Assembly: GCA_002292975.1 (NCBI GenBank)
Contig: DBCI01000052.1
Location: 1 to 9,634, forward strand
Length of the DNA stretch: 9,634 bases
Source of the DNA: Polynucleobacter sp. UBA962
GTDB taxonomy: Bacteria; Pseudomonadota; Gammaproteobacteria; Burkholderiales; Burkholderiaceae
Direction: 5' to 3'
How positions within the stretch are numbered: the first letter of the stretch is position 1; each line of letters begins with the position of its first letter. The notes below the pieces were generated by a model, which had not been told where the DNA came from, did not search any database, and worked only from the letters and a program-made list of their open reading frames with translations. The position numbers and the translations under genes were made by a program. Of the stretch, positions 1-6,887 are shown one piece after another.

Positions 1-2508
1 CTAGGAGGGCGGAAATTTGCTTTACGAGCATGGCTAGATCGCGATCGAATGGCAGGCTTAGGCGTTTCTCCCGACGAAGTATATGCAGCGTTAGCTGCCA
101 ATAATTATTTATCTCCAGTCGGAAGCACAAAAGGACAAATGGTCTCGGTTGACTTGGTCGCCGGCACTGATTTGCATTCCCTCGATGAATTTCGGAAATT
201 AGTCATTAAACGAAATGGTGCTGATATTGTTTACCTCGAGCAGGTTGCAACCGTAACTTTAGGCTCAGAAGATTACAACAATAATGTTGCCTTCAATGGT
301 AAACAATCGGTGTTTATAGGCATTAAGGTTGCACCCGATGCCAATTTATTGGATGTAGCAAAACGCATTCGCAATACATTTCCAGATATTCAAAAGCAAT
401 TACCCACTGGGTTAGATGCAAAAATAGTATTTGACTCTACGGATTTTATTAATACATCCATTGAGGAGGTTGTGAAAACTCTTCTAGAGGCATTAATTAT
501 TGTGACGATTGTGATCTATCTATTTTTAGGTAGCTATCGAGCTGTGGCCGTTCCAGTGCTAGCTATGCCACTTTCCTTAATTGGCACTTTCTTCATGATG
601 CAAGCCCTTGGCTACTCCATTAATTTGTTGACCTTGCTGGCATTGGTATTAGCGATTGGCTTGGTCGTAGATGATGCAATTATTGTGGTTGAAAACGTTG
701 ATCGTCATATGAAAGAGGGTAAATCTCCTCTGGATGCTTCTTTAATCGCGGCTCGAGAATTGGGCAATCCTATTTTGGCAATGACCGTTGTCCTGATTGC
801 AGTTTATATCCCCATTGGTTTTCAGGGAGGTTTAACGGGCGCCCTCTTTACAGAATTTGCTTTTACGCTAGCGGGAGCGGTGGCCGTATCGGGCGTAGTA
901 GCTCTGACTTTATCGCCAATGATGTGTTCACAAATTTTCTCGCAGGAAGAAGAAATATCACCTTTTGTCAAAAAGATTGATGCTGTATTCGAGCGAGTGC
1001 GCCACTCTTATCAAGAAACGCTGCGTGATCTTTTATCAACTTGGCAGGTCATTATCGTAATGGGAGCTTTGTTACTTGGTGGCGTTATTTATCTCTATGC
1101 TACAGCCCGCTCAGAATTAGCTCCAACAGAAGATCAGGGCATTGTTTTGATGTCGGCGCTTGGACCACCAAATTCAACAGTCAACCAAATGCAAGGCTAT
1201 GCCGATCAAATTTTTCAGATTGCTAGTAAAGAGCCAGAATATAAACAGATGTTCCAGATTACCAGTCCGACATCTAGCTTTGGCGGAGTGATCATGAAAG
1301 ATTGGGGCGAGCGTAATCGGAGTGCCACCAAGTTTCAAGAAGATCTACAAAATAAGTGGGGGAGTATTGCTGGTACGCGGGTTGCCGCCTTTCAGTTTCC
1401 TGCTTTGCCAGGTGCACAAGGATTTCCAGTGCAGGTGGTTATTAACACCACAGAACCCTACACCAATTTAAATGAGGTATCGCAACAGGTTTTAGATAAA
1501 GCAAGGCAAAGTGGTATGTTTTTCTTTGTAGACTCTGATCTTAAAATAGATAAGCCTCAAGATGTCTTGCAAATTGATCGTGAGAAAGTTGCCGCATTAG
1601 GAATGACCCAAAGAGATGTGGGCAATGCCTTATCAGCCGCATTAGGTGGTGGATTTGTTAACTATTTCTCTGTGGCAGGCCGATCGTATCGCGTGATCCC
1701 GCAGGTTAAACAAACGGATCGATTAAATCCGGATCAGATATTGGATTACTACATTAAGACCCCAAGTGGTGCAATGGTTCAAGCGAGAACAATCGCAAGT
1801 ATCCAAAGTCGGGTAGTACCACAATCCATTAATCGATTTCAGCAGCTCAACTCCGCAACGATTAGTGGTGTTAGTACACCGTTTGTCTCACAAGAGGAAG
1901 TATTGGGTTTTTTAGAAAGAACCATCAAAGAGGCGGCTCCATCTGGTTACTCGGTGGACTACGCAGGACCGTCACGACAATTCAAAGCAGAGTCTGGTGG
2001 CTTTTTGGTCACCATGCTCTTTGCTATATTAATTGTGTTTTTAGTTCTAGCGGCGCAGTTTGAGAGCTTTAGGGACCCATTGGTCATTTTGGTCTCTGTG
2101 CCACTTGCACTGTTTGGTGCCCTAATTTTTATCAATTTAGGCTTTACGACCTTAAATGTATATACCCAGGTCGGTTTGGTAACACTGATGGGCTTAATCA
2201 GCAAGCATGGTATTTTGATGGTTGAGTTCGCGAACGAGCTTCAGCAAGCAGGACGAACAAAGCTTGAGGCAATTATTGAAGCGAGTAGCGTACGCCTGCG
2301 CCCTATTTTGATGACCACCGCAGCCATGGTCCTAGGTGTAGTGCCCCTCGTAATTGCTTCGGGAGCGGGTGCGGCAGGGCGTCAGTCGATGGGAATTGTG
2401 ATTTTTACTGGGCTTGCGATTGGCACTTTGTTTACTTTATTTGTTGTGCCAGCCATGTATCTATATATCGGCGCCGATCACCAGCAAAAGAAATTGAAAC
2501 AAACGTAA
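1..2508 (+). CDS. RND (HAE-1) multidrug efflux pump, inner-membrane permease; 5' end cut off by window
   Basis: Proton-driven inner-membrane pump that normally works as a trimer with a periplasmic adaptor and an outer-membrane channel to expel drugs, dyes or solvents. The frame is open from base 1, and the residues before the first ATG (base 49) already match the family (an AcrB-like 'LRAWLDRDRMA' stretch), so that ATG is internal. About 183 N-terminal residues, including the first membrane helix, lie outside the window; this is judged by aligning the Asp-Asp pair (window codons 224-225, bases 670-675) with AcrB D407/D408. The relay lysine of helix 10 is present (codon 735, in 'LISKHGILMVEF'), so the Asp-Asp-Lys proton path looks intact. 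Eleven of twelve hydrophobic helices and both halves of the periplasmic domain are visible, with no frameshift. The 'SKHG' form of helix 10 recalls MexI/MexW-type pumps rather than AcrB; substrate unknown. The adaptor gene would be expected upstream. The stop is TAA. Confidence 0.95.
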   Translation, partial: LGGRKFALRAWLDRDRMAGLGVSPDEVYAALAANNYLSPVGSTKGQMVSVDLVAGTDLHSLDEFRKLVIKRNGADIVYLEQVATVTLGSEDYNNNVAFNGKQSVFIGIKVAPDANLLDVAKRIRNTFPDIQKQLPTGLDAKIVFDSTDFINTSIEEVVKTLLEALIIVTIVIYLFLGSYRAVAVPVLAMPLSLIGTFFMMQALGYSINLLTLLALVLAIGLVVDDAIIVVENVDRHMKEGKSPLDASLIAARELGNPILAMTVVLIAVYIPIGFQGGLTGALFTEFAFTLAGAVAVSGVVALTLSPMMCSQIFSQEEEISPFVKKIDAVFERVRHSYQETLRDLLSTWQVIIVMGALLLGGVIYLYATARSELAPTEDQGIVLMSALGPPNSTVNQMQGYADQIFQIASKEPEYKQMFQITSPTSSFGGVIMKDWGERNRSATKFQEDLQNKWGSIAGTRVAAFQFPALPGAQGFPVQVVINTTEPYTNLNEVSQQVLDKARQSGMFFFVDSDLKIDKPQDVLQIDREKVAALGMTQRDVGNALSAALGGGFVNYFSVAGRSYRVIPQVKQTDRLNPDQILDYYIKTPSGAMVQARTIASIQSRVVPQSINRFQQLNSATISGVSTPFVSQEEVLGFLERTIKEAAPSGYSVDYAGPSRQFKAESGGFLVTMLFAILIVFLVLAAQFESFRDPLVILVSVPLALFGALIFINLGFTTLNVYTQVGLVTLMGLISKHGILMVEFANELQQAGRTKLEAIIEASSVRLRPILMTTAAMVLGVVPLVIASGAGAAGRQSMGIVIFTGLAIGTLFTLFVVPAMYLYIGADHQQKKLKQT

Positions 2509-2511
2509 GCG

Positions 2512-3153
2512 CTATTCAGTTGCTTTTGTGAATTGGGTGTTGGCACAAATCATTTCATACCAGCGCTTAAGGTGTATCAGCTCTGTCCGTGGACCTGTTT
2601 TATCAGGGTACTGATCTGCCAACATGATCCAGCGCTTAACGCATAGTGCAATAGTAATGTCACCTAGATTAAATTTGGAGCCCGAGCAAAACGCTTGATT
2701 AGCAAGGACTCCATCAAAAATACCTAAAAGTCGATTGGATTCTTGGAAAGCATTTTTGATGGCAGAGTAATCGCGCTCTTCCTCGGGGACACGGGTAAGG
2801 CCAAGAAATGGAACGCGCAATGATGGCCATAGAGTACTAATTTGCCAGTCCATCCATTTATCAGAAGAGGCTTGACTAGCAAGGTCGTCCGGGAAAGCTC
2901 CTGTAGAGGAAAACTTTTTAGCAAGGTAGCGCATGATGGTGTTCGATTCCCAAAGTACAAGTGAGCCATCCTCTAAGCTCGGGACCAAACCATTAGGATT
3001 TAGTTTTAAATATTCGGGAGTTTTATTGATCCCAAAATGAAGCCCAGCGTCAATCTGTTTAAAGTCAGCACCCTCTTGCAAACCAAGCTCTGCTAGCACC
3101 CAAAGCACTTTTTGAACATTAATGGATGATTTTCTACCCCATAGTGTCATCAT
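2512..3153 (-). CDS. Glutathione S-transferase family protein
   Basis: Cytosolic GST of 213 residues, a normal full length. It would conjugate glutathione to electrophiles or reduce substrates with it; the substrate cannot be read from sequence. The N-terminal thioredoxin-like domain (about residues 1-80) shows the Ser-type active-site region 'WGRKSSINVQKV' (Ser9/Ser10), the cis-proline loop 'NPNGLVPSL' (Pro58) and the glutathione-binding 'ESNTI' (Glu69-Ser70). The all-helical C-terminal domain carries the conserved 'FNLGDI' helix-capping segment near residue 165. It is the last gene of a minus-strand unit. Its ATG overlaps the TGA of the flavin reductase gene (ATGA), with AGAAGG nine bases upstream, so translational coupling is likely. 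A second ATG follows immediately and could also be the start. Its stop lies 3 bases from that of the convergent pump gene, and no clear hairpin terminator separates them. Confidence 0.93.
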   Translation of the reverse strand: MMTLWGRKSSINVQKVLWVLAELGLQEGADFKQIDAGLHFGINKTPEYLKLNPNGLVPSLEDGSLVLWESNTIMRYLAKKFSSTGAFPDDLASQASSDKWMDWQISTLWPSLRVPFLGLTRVPEEERDYSAIKNAFQESNRLLGIFDGVLANQAFCSGSKFNLGDITIALCVKRWIMLADQYPDKTGPRTELIHLKRWYEMICANTQFTKATE

Positions 3154-3656
3154 TTGATACTACCTTCTGGATCAAGAGCAAGTTGATTAAATTGACTTTG
3201 TGCAAATAAAAGTGGATGGCGATCTGAATCTTGCTCGATACTCAAAACACGTGCCACGATAATATGATGATCGCCGCCTTCATGAACAGCAATAGTCTCA
3301 CATTCAAAATAAGCTAAACAATTAGCAAGACGCATTAAACCGCTTGGTTTAATCTGGTGTTCCATTTGAATATTATTTTTATCAAGTTGTTTTGCAAAGA
3401 CAAGAGCCAAATCTTTCTGATTAACATCTAGGACATGAATGAGTTGTTTCTGCCCAATACGGAAAGAATTGCATAAGTCTGATTGACTGCCAATGCTCCA
3501 AAGCACCAATGGAGGATTGAGTGAGACAGTATTAAAGGAGCTGATTGTTATGCCAACAGGTTTGCCATTCTGATTGATGCCCGTAATAACAGTGACGCCG
3601 GTAGCGAAGCAAGAAAAAGCTCGTCTGAGTTCCTGATTGGAAAATGGAGTTTGCAA
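3150..3656 (-). CDS. Flavin reductase family protein (FMN-binding split-barrel), TTG start
   Basis: Small FMN-binding protein of 168 residues, the length usual for the flavin reductase (Flavin_Reduct, HpaC/RutF-like) family. Members use NAD(P)H to reduce free FMN or FAD, often for a partner monooxygenase. Family marks are 'RRAFSCFATGVTVIT' near residue 11, 'GITISSFNTVSLNPPLVLWSI' (flavin-contact region, 35-55) and 'HEGGDHHIIVARV' (125-137). The start is TTG (bases 3656-3654): an in-frame TAG lies three codons upstream, no ATG or GTG exists near the N-terminus, and the family-typical N-terminus begins exactly here. Eleven bases separate it from the upstream lipoprotein stop, with a weak GAAG before the start. 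It overlaps the GST start by four bases. No monooxygenase partner is visible, so its true role (partner enzyme, general reductase or flavin carrier) is open. Confidence 0.92.
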   Translation of the reverse strand: MQTPFSNQELRRAFSCFATGVTVITGINQNGKPVGITISSFNTVSLNPPLVLWSIGSQSDLCNSFRIGQKQLIHVLDVNQKDLALVFAKQLDKNNIQMEHQIKPSGLMRLANCLAYFECETIAVHEGGDHHIIVARVLSIEQDSDRHPLLFAQSQFNQLALDPEGSIK

Positions 3657-3667
3657 AGACTTCTACT

Positions 3668-3949
3668 TTATTTGGTGTTGGAGGGCTTTAGACCAGGAAT
3701 AGGAATAAGCATTTCATTTTCATCAGCTTTTACGCACTTAAAGCGATAGTCTTTACCTGCTTTTGATATGAAACTAGCGCCTATATAAAAATCAGATTTA
3801 CAAATTTTGTTAGCAAAATCCATGACTTGTTGTGGCTCTGCACTGGAGTTGATGAGGCGCATATTACCTAGTGACATTGATAGCTCCGTTGAAGCGCAGG
3901 CGCTGAGGAGGATGGGTGCAACTGCTAGGGTCAATATAATACGTTTCAT
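3668..3949 (-). CDS. Small putative lipoprotein of unknown function
   Basis: I do not recognise a characterised family. From the preferred start it has 93 residues: a positively charged start (MKR), a hydrophobic stretch, then a lipobox 'LSAC' with Cys18 as the probable lipid-attached residue, so it is likely membrane-anchored on the periplasmic side. The mature part of about 75 residues has two further cysteines (Cys50, Cys72) that could form a disulfide, and ends in a Pro/Lys-rich tail. I chose the ATG at 3949 because GAGG sits six bases upstream (plus-strand bases 3956-3959). An in-frame ATG at 3961 would add four residues (MRLF) but has no good ribosome site. It is the first gene of the unit with flavin reductase and GST, though the TTG-started gene behind it could also have its own promoter. 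It is divergent from acuI. Confidence 0.75.
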   Translation of the reverse strand: MKRIILTLAVAPILLSACASTELSMSLGNMRLINSSAEPQQVMDFANKICKSDFYIGASFISKAGKDYRFKCVKADENEMLIPIPGLKPSNTK

Positions 3950-3955
3950 GAAAAG

Positions 3956-3959
3956 CCTC
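3956..3959 (-). promoter_or_regulatory. Ribosome binding site that decides the lipoprotein start
   Basis: On the minus strand GAGG lies six bases before the ATG at 3949 and directly overlaps the region after the alternative ATG at 3961. This favours the downstream start and a conventional short signal peptide. Confidence 0.6.
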
Positions 3960-3961
3960 AT

Positions 3962-4034
3962 AATGAGATCTATTGCAGTAGGATAAACGCTTTTATAAAA
4001 GTTGCTTGAGTTGACACGTTAACGGATTGAAAAT
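3962..4034. promoter_or_regulatory. Divergent promoter region between the lipoprotein unit and acuI, with 12-base palindrome
   Basis: This 73-base AT-rich spacer must hold start signals for both directions. A perfect 12-base palindrome, CTTTTATAAAAG, lies at 3990-4001, and its core offers a TATAAA-like -10 box on each strand. For acuI, TTGCAG at 3973 lies 15 bases before TATAAA (3994-3999), which is shorter than the ideal spacing. A better -35 match, TTGACA at 4011-4016, has its 17-base-spaced partner (TATGTT, 4034-4039) on top of the acuI start codon, so it is probably not used for acuI as annotated. A second palindrome, CGTTAACG, is at 4017-4024. No good -35 is visible on the minus strand. 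Which boxes are used cannot be decided by eye. Confidence 0.4.
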
Positions 4035-5018
4035 ATGTTTAGAGCTATTTTAATTAATAAAGATGAGCAGAGCTACCGCGCTCAATTGAGCAATTTAGAC
4101 GAAAGCGCTTTGCCAGAAGGGGATGTTCGCGTTGAGGTGCATTACTCTACCCTTAATTACAAGGATGGTTTGGCAATAACAGGTAAGAGTCCGATTGTGC
4201 GAAGTTTTCCGATGATTCCAGGAATTGATCTCACGGGAGAAGTCATTGAAAGTACTAGCCCCGAATTTAAGTCAGGCGATTTAGTTTTATTAAATGGGTG
4301 GGGAGTAGGTGAATCCCATTGGGGTGGCTTAGCACAGCAGGCACGACTAAAGTCTGAATGGCTGATACCGTTACCTAAAGCATTTACAGCTAAACAATCG
4401 TTGGCTATTGGCACTGCCGGATACACTGCAATGCTATGCATTATGGCTCTCCAAAAACATGGTGTTCAAGCAGGCGATGGCGAGATCTTGGTAACGGGAG
4501 CGGCAGGAGGAGTCGGTAGTTTTGCAGTCAGTCTTTTATATCAGTTGGGCTATACCGTAGTAGCAAGCAGTGGTCGCCCAGAAGAAGGGGCGTATTTAAA
4601 AACTCTAGGTGCTAGCGAAGTCATCGAGCGCGCCACTCTTTCTCAGCCCGGCAAACCCTTGGCTAAAGAACGCTGGGCTGCCGTGGTGGATTCAGTTGGT
4701 AGCCATACATTGGCTAATGCTTGTGCCGCAACCAAAGCGAATGGCGCAGTAGCAGCGTGTGGTCTAGCTCAAGGGATGGATTTCCCGGCAAGCGTTGCCC
4801 CATTTATATTGCGCGGTATCACTCTGTATGGCATTAATAGCGTTACCCAAGCAAAGGCCGTGCGAGTGGCAGCATGGAACCAATTAGCAAAGCTATGTAA
4901 ACCAGAGCAATTGATGGAAATTGCCAAAGAGATTTCCTTAGAAGAAGCTATTCAGGCTGCCAGCGACTTAATTGAGGGCAAGATCCGTGGTCGCGTAATC
5001 GTGGATGTAAATCGCTAG
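4035..5018 (+). CDS. acuI: Acryloyl-CoA reductase (NADPH), YhdH/AcuI family
   Basis: Medium-chain dehydrogenase/reductase without structural zinc that reduces acryloyl-CoA to propionyl-CoA with NADPH in the cytosol, removing a reactive electrophile that arises from DMSP/acrylate or 3-hydroxypropionate metabolism. The 327 residues match E. coli YhdH along nearly the full length, as recalled: 'LNYKDGLAITG' (40-50), 'PMIPGIDLTGEV' (59-70), 'GWGVGESHWGGLA' (88-100), the Rossmann glycine motif 'VTGAAGGVGS' (153-162), 'SSGR' (178-181) at the expected NADPH-phosphate site, and 'MDFPASVAPFILRG' (248-261), which is diagnostic of this subfamily. The start at 4035 gives the family N-terminus; only a weak ACGGA precedes it by eight bases. 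It stands alone on its strand, divergent from the lipoprotein unit and convergent with aceK. No other acrylate or DMSP genes are visible, so general detoxification is as likely as a catabolic role. Confidence 0.93.
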   Translation: MFRAILINKDEQSYRAQLSNLDESALPEGDVRVEVHYSTLNYKDGLAITGKSPIVRSFPMIPGIDLTGEVIESTSPEFKSGDLVLLNGWGVGESHWGGLAQQARLKSEWLIPLPKAFTAKQSLAIGTAGYTAMLCIMALQKHGVQAGDGEILVTGAAGGVGSFAVSLLYQLGYTVVASSGRPEEGAYLKTLGASEVIERATLSQPGKPLAKERWAAVVDSVGSHTLANACAATKANGAVAACGLAQGMDFPASVAPFILRGITLYGINSVTQAKAVRVAAWNQLAKLCKPEQLMEIAKEISLEEAIQAASDLIEGKIRGRVIVDVNR

Positions 5019-5057
5019 ATACGCTTATGTCAGAAGTGAGTCGAATGATCGAAAAGC

Positions 5058-6851
5058 TTACGAAAATTTTTGGGGAAAGATATTTTTTAGACGTAGGGAG
5101 TGATCGTACTCAATAAAGTCCGGAATTTCTCCAGAAAGCAAGCGATCTTTATAGCTTTGCCACATCGCTGGATCAAATAAATCCGCATGGTGCTTTAGGA
5201 GTAGTTGTTTGATACGATCATTTCCTAGCAAAAAGGTTTTATAGGTTTCTGGAAAGATATCTTTGGGACCAATGCGATACCAAGGCTCGCTTGCCATTTC
5301 ATCATCTTCATTGCGAGGAGTGGGCACATGACGTACCTCGCAATCGGTTAAGTATTCAATTTCATCATAGTCATAAAAAGCAACACGACCGTAGCGTGTT
5401 ACACCGAAATTTTTATAGAGCAAGTCTCCTGGAAAAATATTAGCAGCAATTAAATTCTTGATTGCCTCCCCATACTGAATGACTCCGTCCTCCACTTCGC
5501 TTGGCGATCCTTCTTGAAGACGAATATTTAGTGGTGTCATTCGTCTTTCAATATAGAGATGTTTGATGATCAGTTCGCTCTCTCCGTTGGGGTTGGTACT
5601 AAATTCCAACAAAAAAGAGCACTGCTCTTGTATTTCGGAAATGAGCGCTGGAGTGAAGCGTTCTAGTGGAAAAGCTACATTAGAAAATTCTAAAGAATCT
5701 GCCATGCGCCCTACGCGGTCATGTTGTTTAACTAATTGGTACTTCGCCATAATTTGCTCACGGCTCGTTTCCTTGGGCGGCGGGAAATAATCTTTAATGA
5801 GCTTAAATACGTAAGGGTAGCTCGGTAAGTCAAATACCAGCATGACCAATCCGCGAATACCCGGAGCAATCCGAAAGCGATCTGTGGAGTGCATCAAGTG
5901 ATGCTGAAAGTCTCTATAAAACAAGTTTTTGCCATGTTTTTGTAAGCCCACCATGTTGTAAATCTCTGCACGAGGTTTGTGGGGCAATAGACTGCGCATG
6001 AATGTGACATAGGCTGACGGTACTTCCATGTCTACTAGAAAGTAGCTGTGTGTAAAACTAAAAATCAGGCGCAAATGGACTTCGGAAAGCAGGACCCCAT
6101 CAATGACCAGTTGGCCTTTGGAATTGTGCATCAAGGCAATGACTAGAGGGAATATTTTTTCGCCATTAATGATGCGACCCATAATGTAAGCAGTTTTGTT
6201 TCTGAAAAATAAGGTACTGAGAGCATGAATCTGGAAATCAGTTGAGCTGCTAGTGTCAGCTAATGAATTCTGAATTAACTCCGTTGTGAGATTAAGATCA
6301 CGCTCCAAATCTTCAAAGGGATTATGTAGTTCAAAACTTGCTAATAAATTATGTAGTACCACCCTAAGTCCATTAATCTCTCCAGGGTAGTAAGCCCGAT
6401 AGGATGGCTTACTCGGAGCCTCGTCATTCTCTAAGTATTCCGTAGAAATAGTTGGTCGTACAAAGATAAATTTATTATTAAAGTAACGGCTCGCTAGAAT
6501 CCGAGTGGTCACTGAATTAAAGAAAGTTTCGGCAAGCTCGGGTTGATGTAAGTTTGACAATAGGCCAATGTAATGAAGCTTTACTTGTTGCCAGATTTCA
6601 TCGGAGATTGCATGGGCATCAAATTCATCTTCAAGTGCTAGCGCTGTTTCAATAACGCGTTGATCATAAAAGGTGATGCGGTCGCGTAAGAGTTGACGAA
6701 TCCCATGCCAATCTTGTTTCTCAAAGGCGTCTTTTGCTGAGCGACCGGCTTCCCTAAAAATACTGTAATGTCGCTGAAAACCCATTAACAGGGTCTGGGC
6801 CATATCAAAGGCCACCTGCGAGGATAATAGCTTTGGAAAGTGATTGTTCAT
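5058..6851 (-). CDS. aceK: Isocitrate dehydrogenase kinase/phosphatase
   Basis: Bifunctional cytosolic enzyme that phosphorylates and so inactivates isocitrate dehydrogenase, or reverses this, switching isocitrate between the TCA cycle and the glyoxylate shunt. From the ATG at 6851 it has 597 residues, a normal length. The regulatory N-terminal half leads into the kinase-like half: '[12 protein letters not shown]' (329-340, the ATP-binding loop), the 'FKLIKD' lysines (350, 353) in the region of the ATP-contacting lysine, '[19 protein letters not shown]' (377-395), and the catalytic segment '[23 protein letters not shown]' split as Asp476, Asn481 and Asp494, with spacing identical to E. coli D457, N462, D475. 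An in-frame TTG at 6896 would add 15 residues unlike the family, so the ATG is preferred, although no Shine-Dalgarno precedes it. It is not next to aceA or aceB here. The stop lies 39 bases from that of acuI. Confidence 0.95.
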   Translation of the reverse strand: MNNHFPKLLSSQVAFDMAQTLLMGFQRHYSIFREAGRSAKDAFEKQDWHGIRQLLRDRITFYDQRVIETALALEDEFDAHAISDEIWQQVKLHYIGLLSNLHQPELAETFFNSVTTRILASRYFNNKFIFVRPTISTEYLENDEAPSKPSYRAYYPGEINGLRVVLHNLLASFELHNPFEDLERDLNLTTELIQNSLADTSSSTDFQIHALSTLFFRNKTAYIMGRIINGEKIFPLVIALMHNSKGQLVIDGVLLSEVHLRLIFSFTHSYFLVDMEVPSAYVTFMRSLLPHKPRAEIYNMVGLQKHGKNLFYRDFQHHLMHSTDRFRIAPGIRGLVMLVFDLPSYPYVFKLIKDYFPPPKETSREQIMAKYQLVKQHDRVGRMADSLEFSNVAFPLERFTPALISEIQEQCSFLLEFSTNPNGESELIIKHLYIERRMTPLNIRLQEGSPSEVEDGVIQYGEAIKNLIAANIFPGDLLYKNFGVTRYGRVAFYDYDEIEYLTDCEVRHVPTPRNEDDEMASEPWYRIGPKDIFPETYKTFLLGNDRIKQLLLKHHADLFDPAMWQSYKDRLLSGEIPDFIEYDHSLRLKNIFPQKFS

Positions 6852-6857
6852 AATAAG

Positions 6858-6886
6858 AGTGTATCTAGCATTTAAATTGGACTCAA
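6858..6886 (-). promoter_or_regulatory. Candidate sigma-70 promoter for aceK, possibly giving a leaderless mRNA
   Basis: On the minus strand TTGAGT (plus-strand bases 6881-6886) is followed after exactly 17 bases by TACACT (6858-6863); each box matches four of six consensus bases. The expected transcription start, about seven bases beyond the -10 box, falls on or next to the A of the aceK ATG at 6851. There is no Shine-Dalgarno before that ATG, which would fit leaderless translation. The -35 box nearly touches the divergent hydrolase start codon at 6888. Confidence 0.35.
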
Positions 6887-6887
6887 A

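Noticed and set aside
49..51. ATG at base 49 as the start of the RND pump gene
   Set aside because: The frame is open back to base 1 and the upstream residues match the family; alignment of the Asp-Asp pair shows that about 183 residues lie before the window.
2490..2540. Possible terminator between the pump gene and the GST gene
   Set aside because: The stops are only 3 bases apart and no hairpin followed by a T-run is visible on either strand.
5019..5057. Possible bidirectional terminator between acuI and aceK
   Set aside because: There is an A/T run (near 5063-5071) but I could not find a stable GC-rich inverted repeat before it, so I do not call a terminator.
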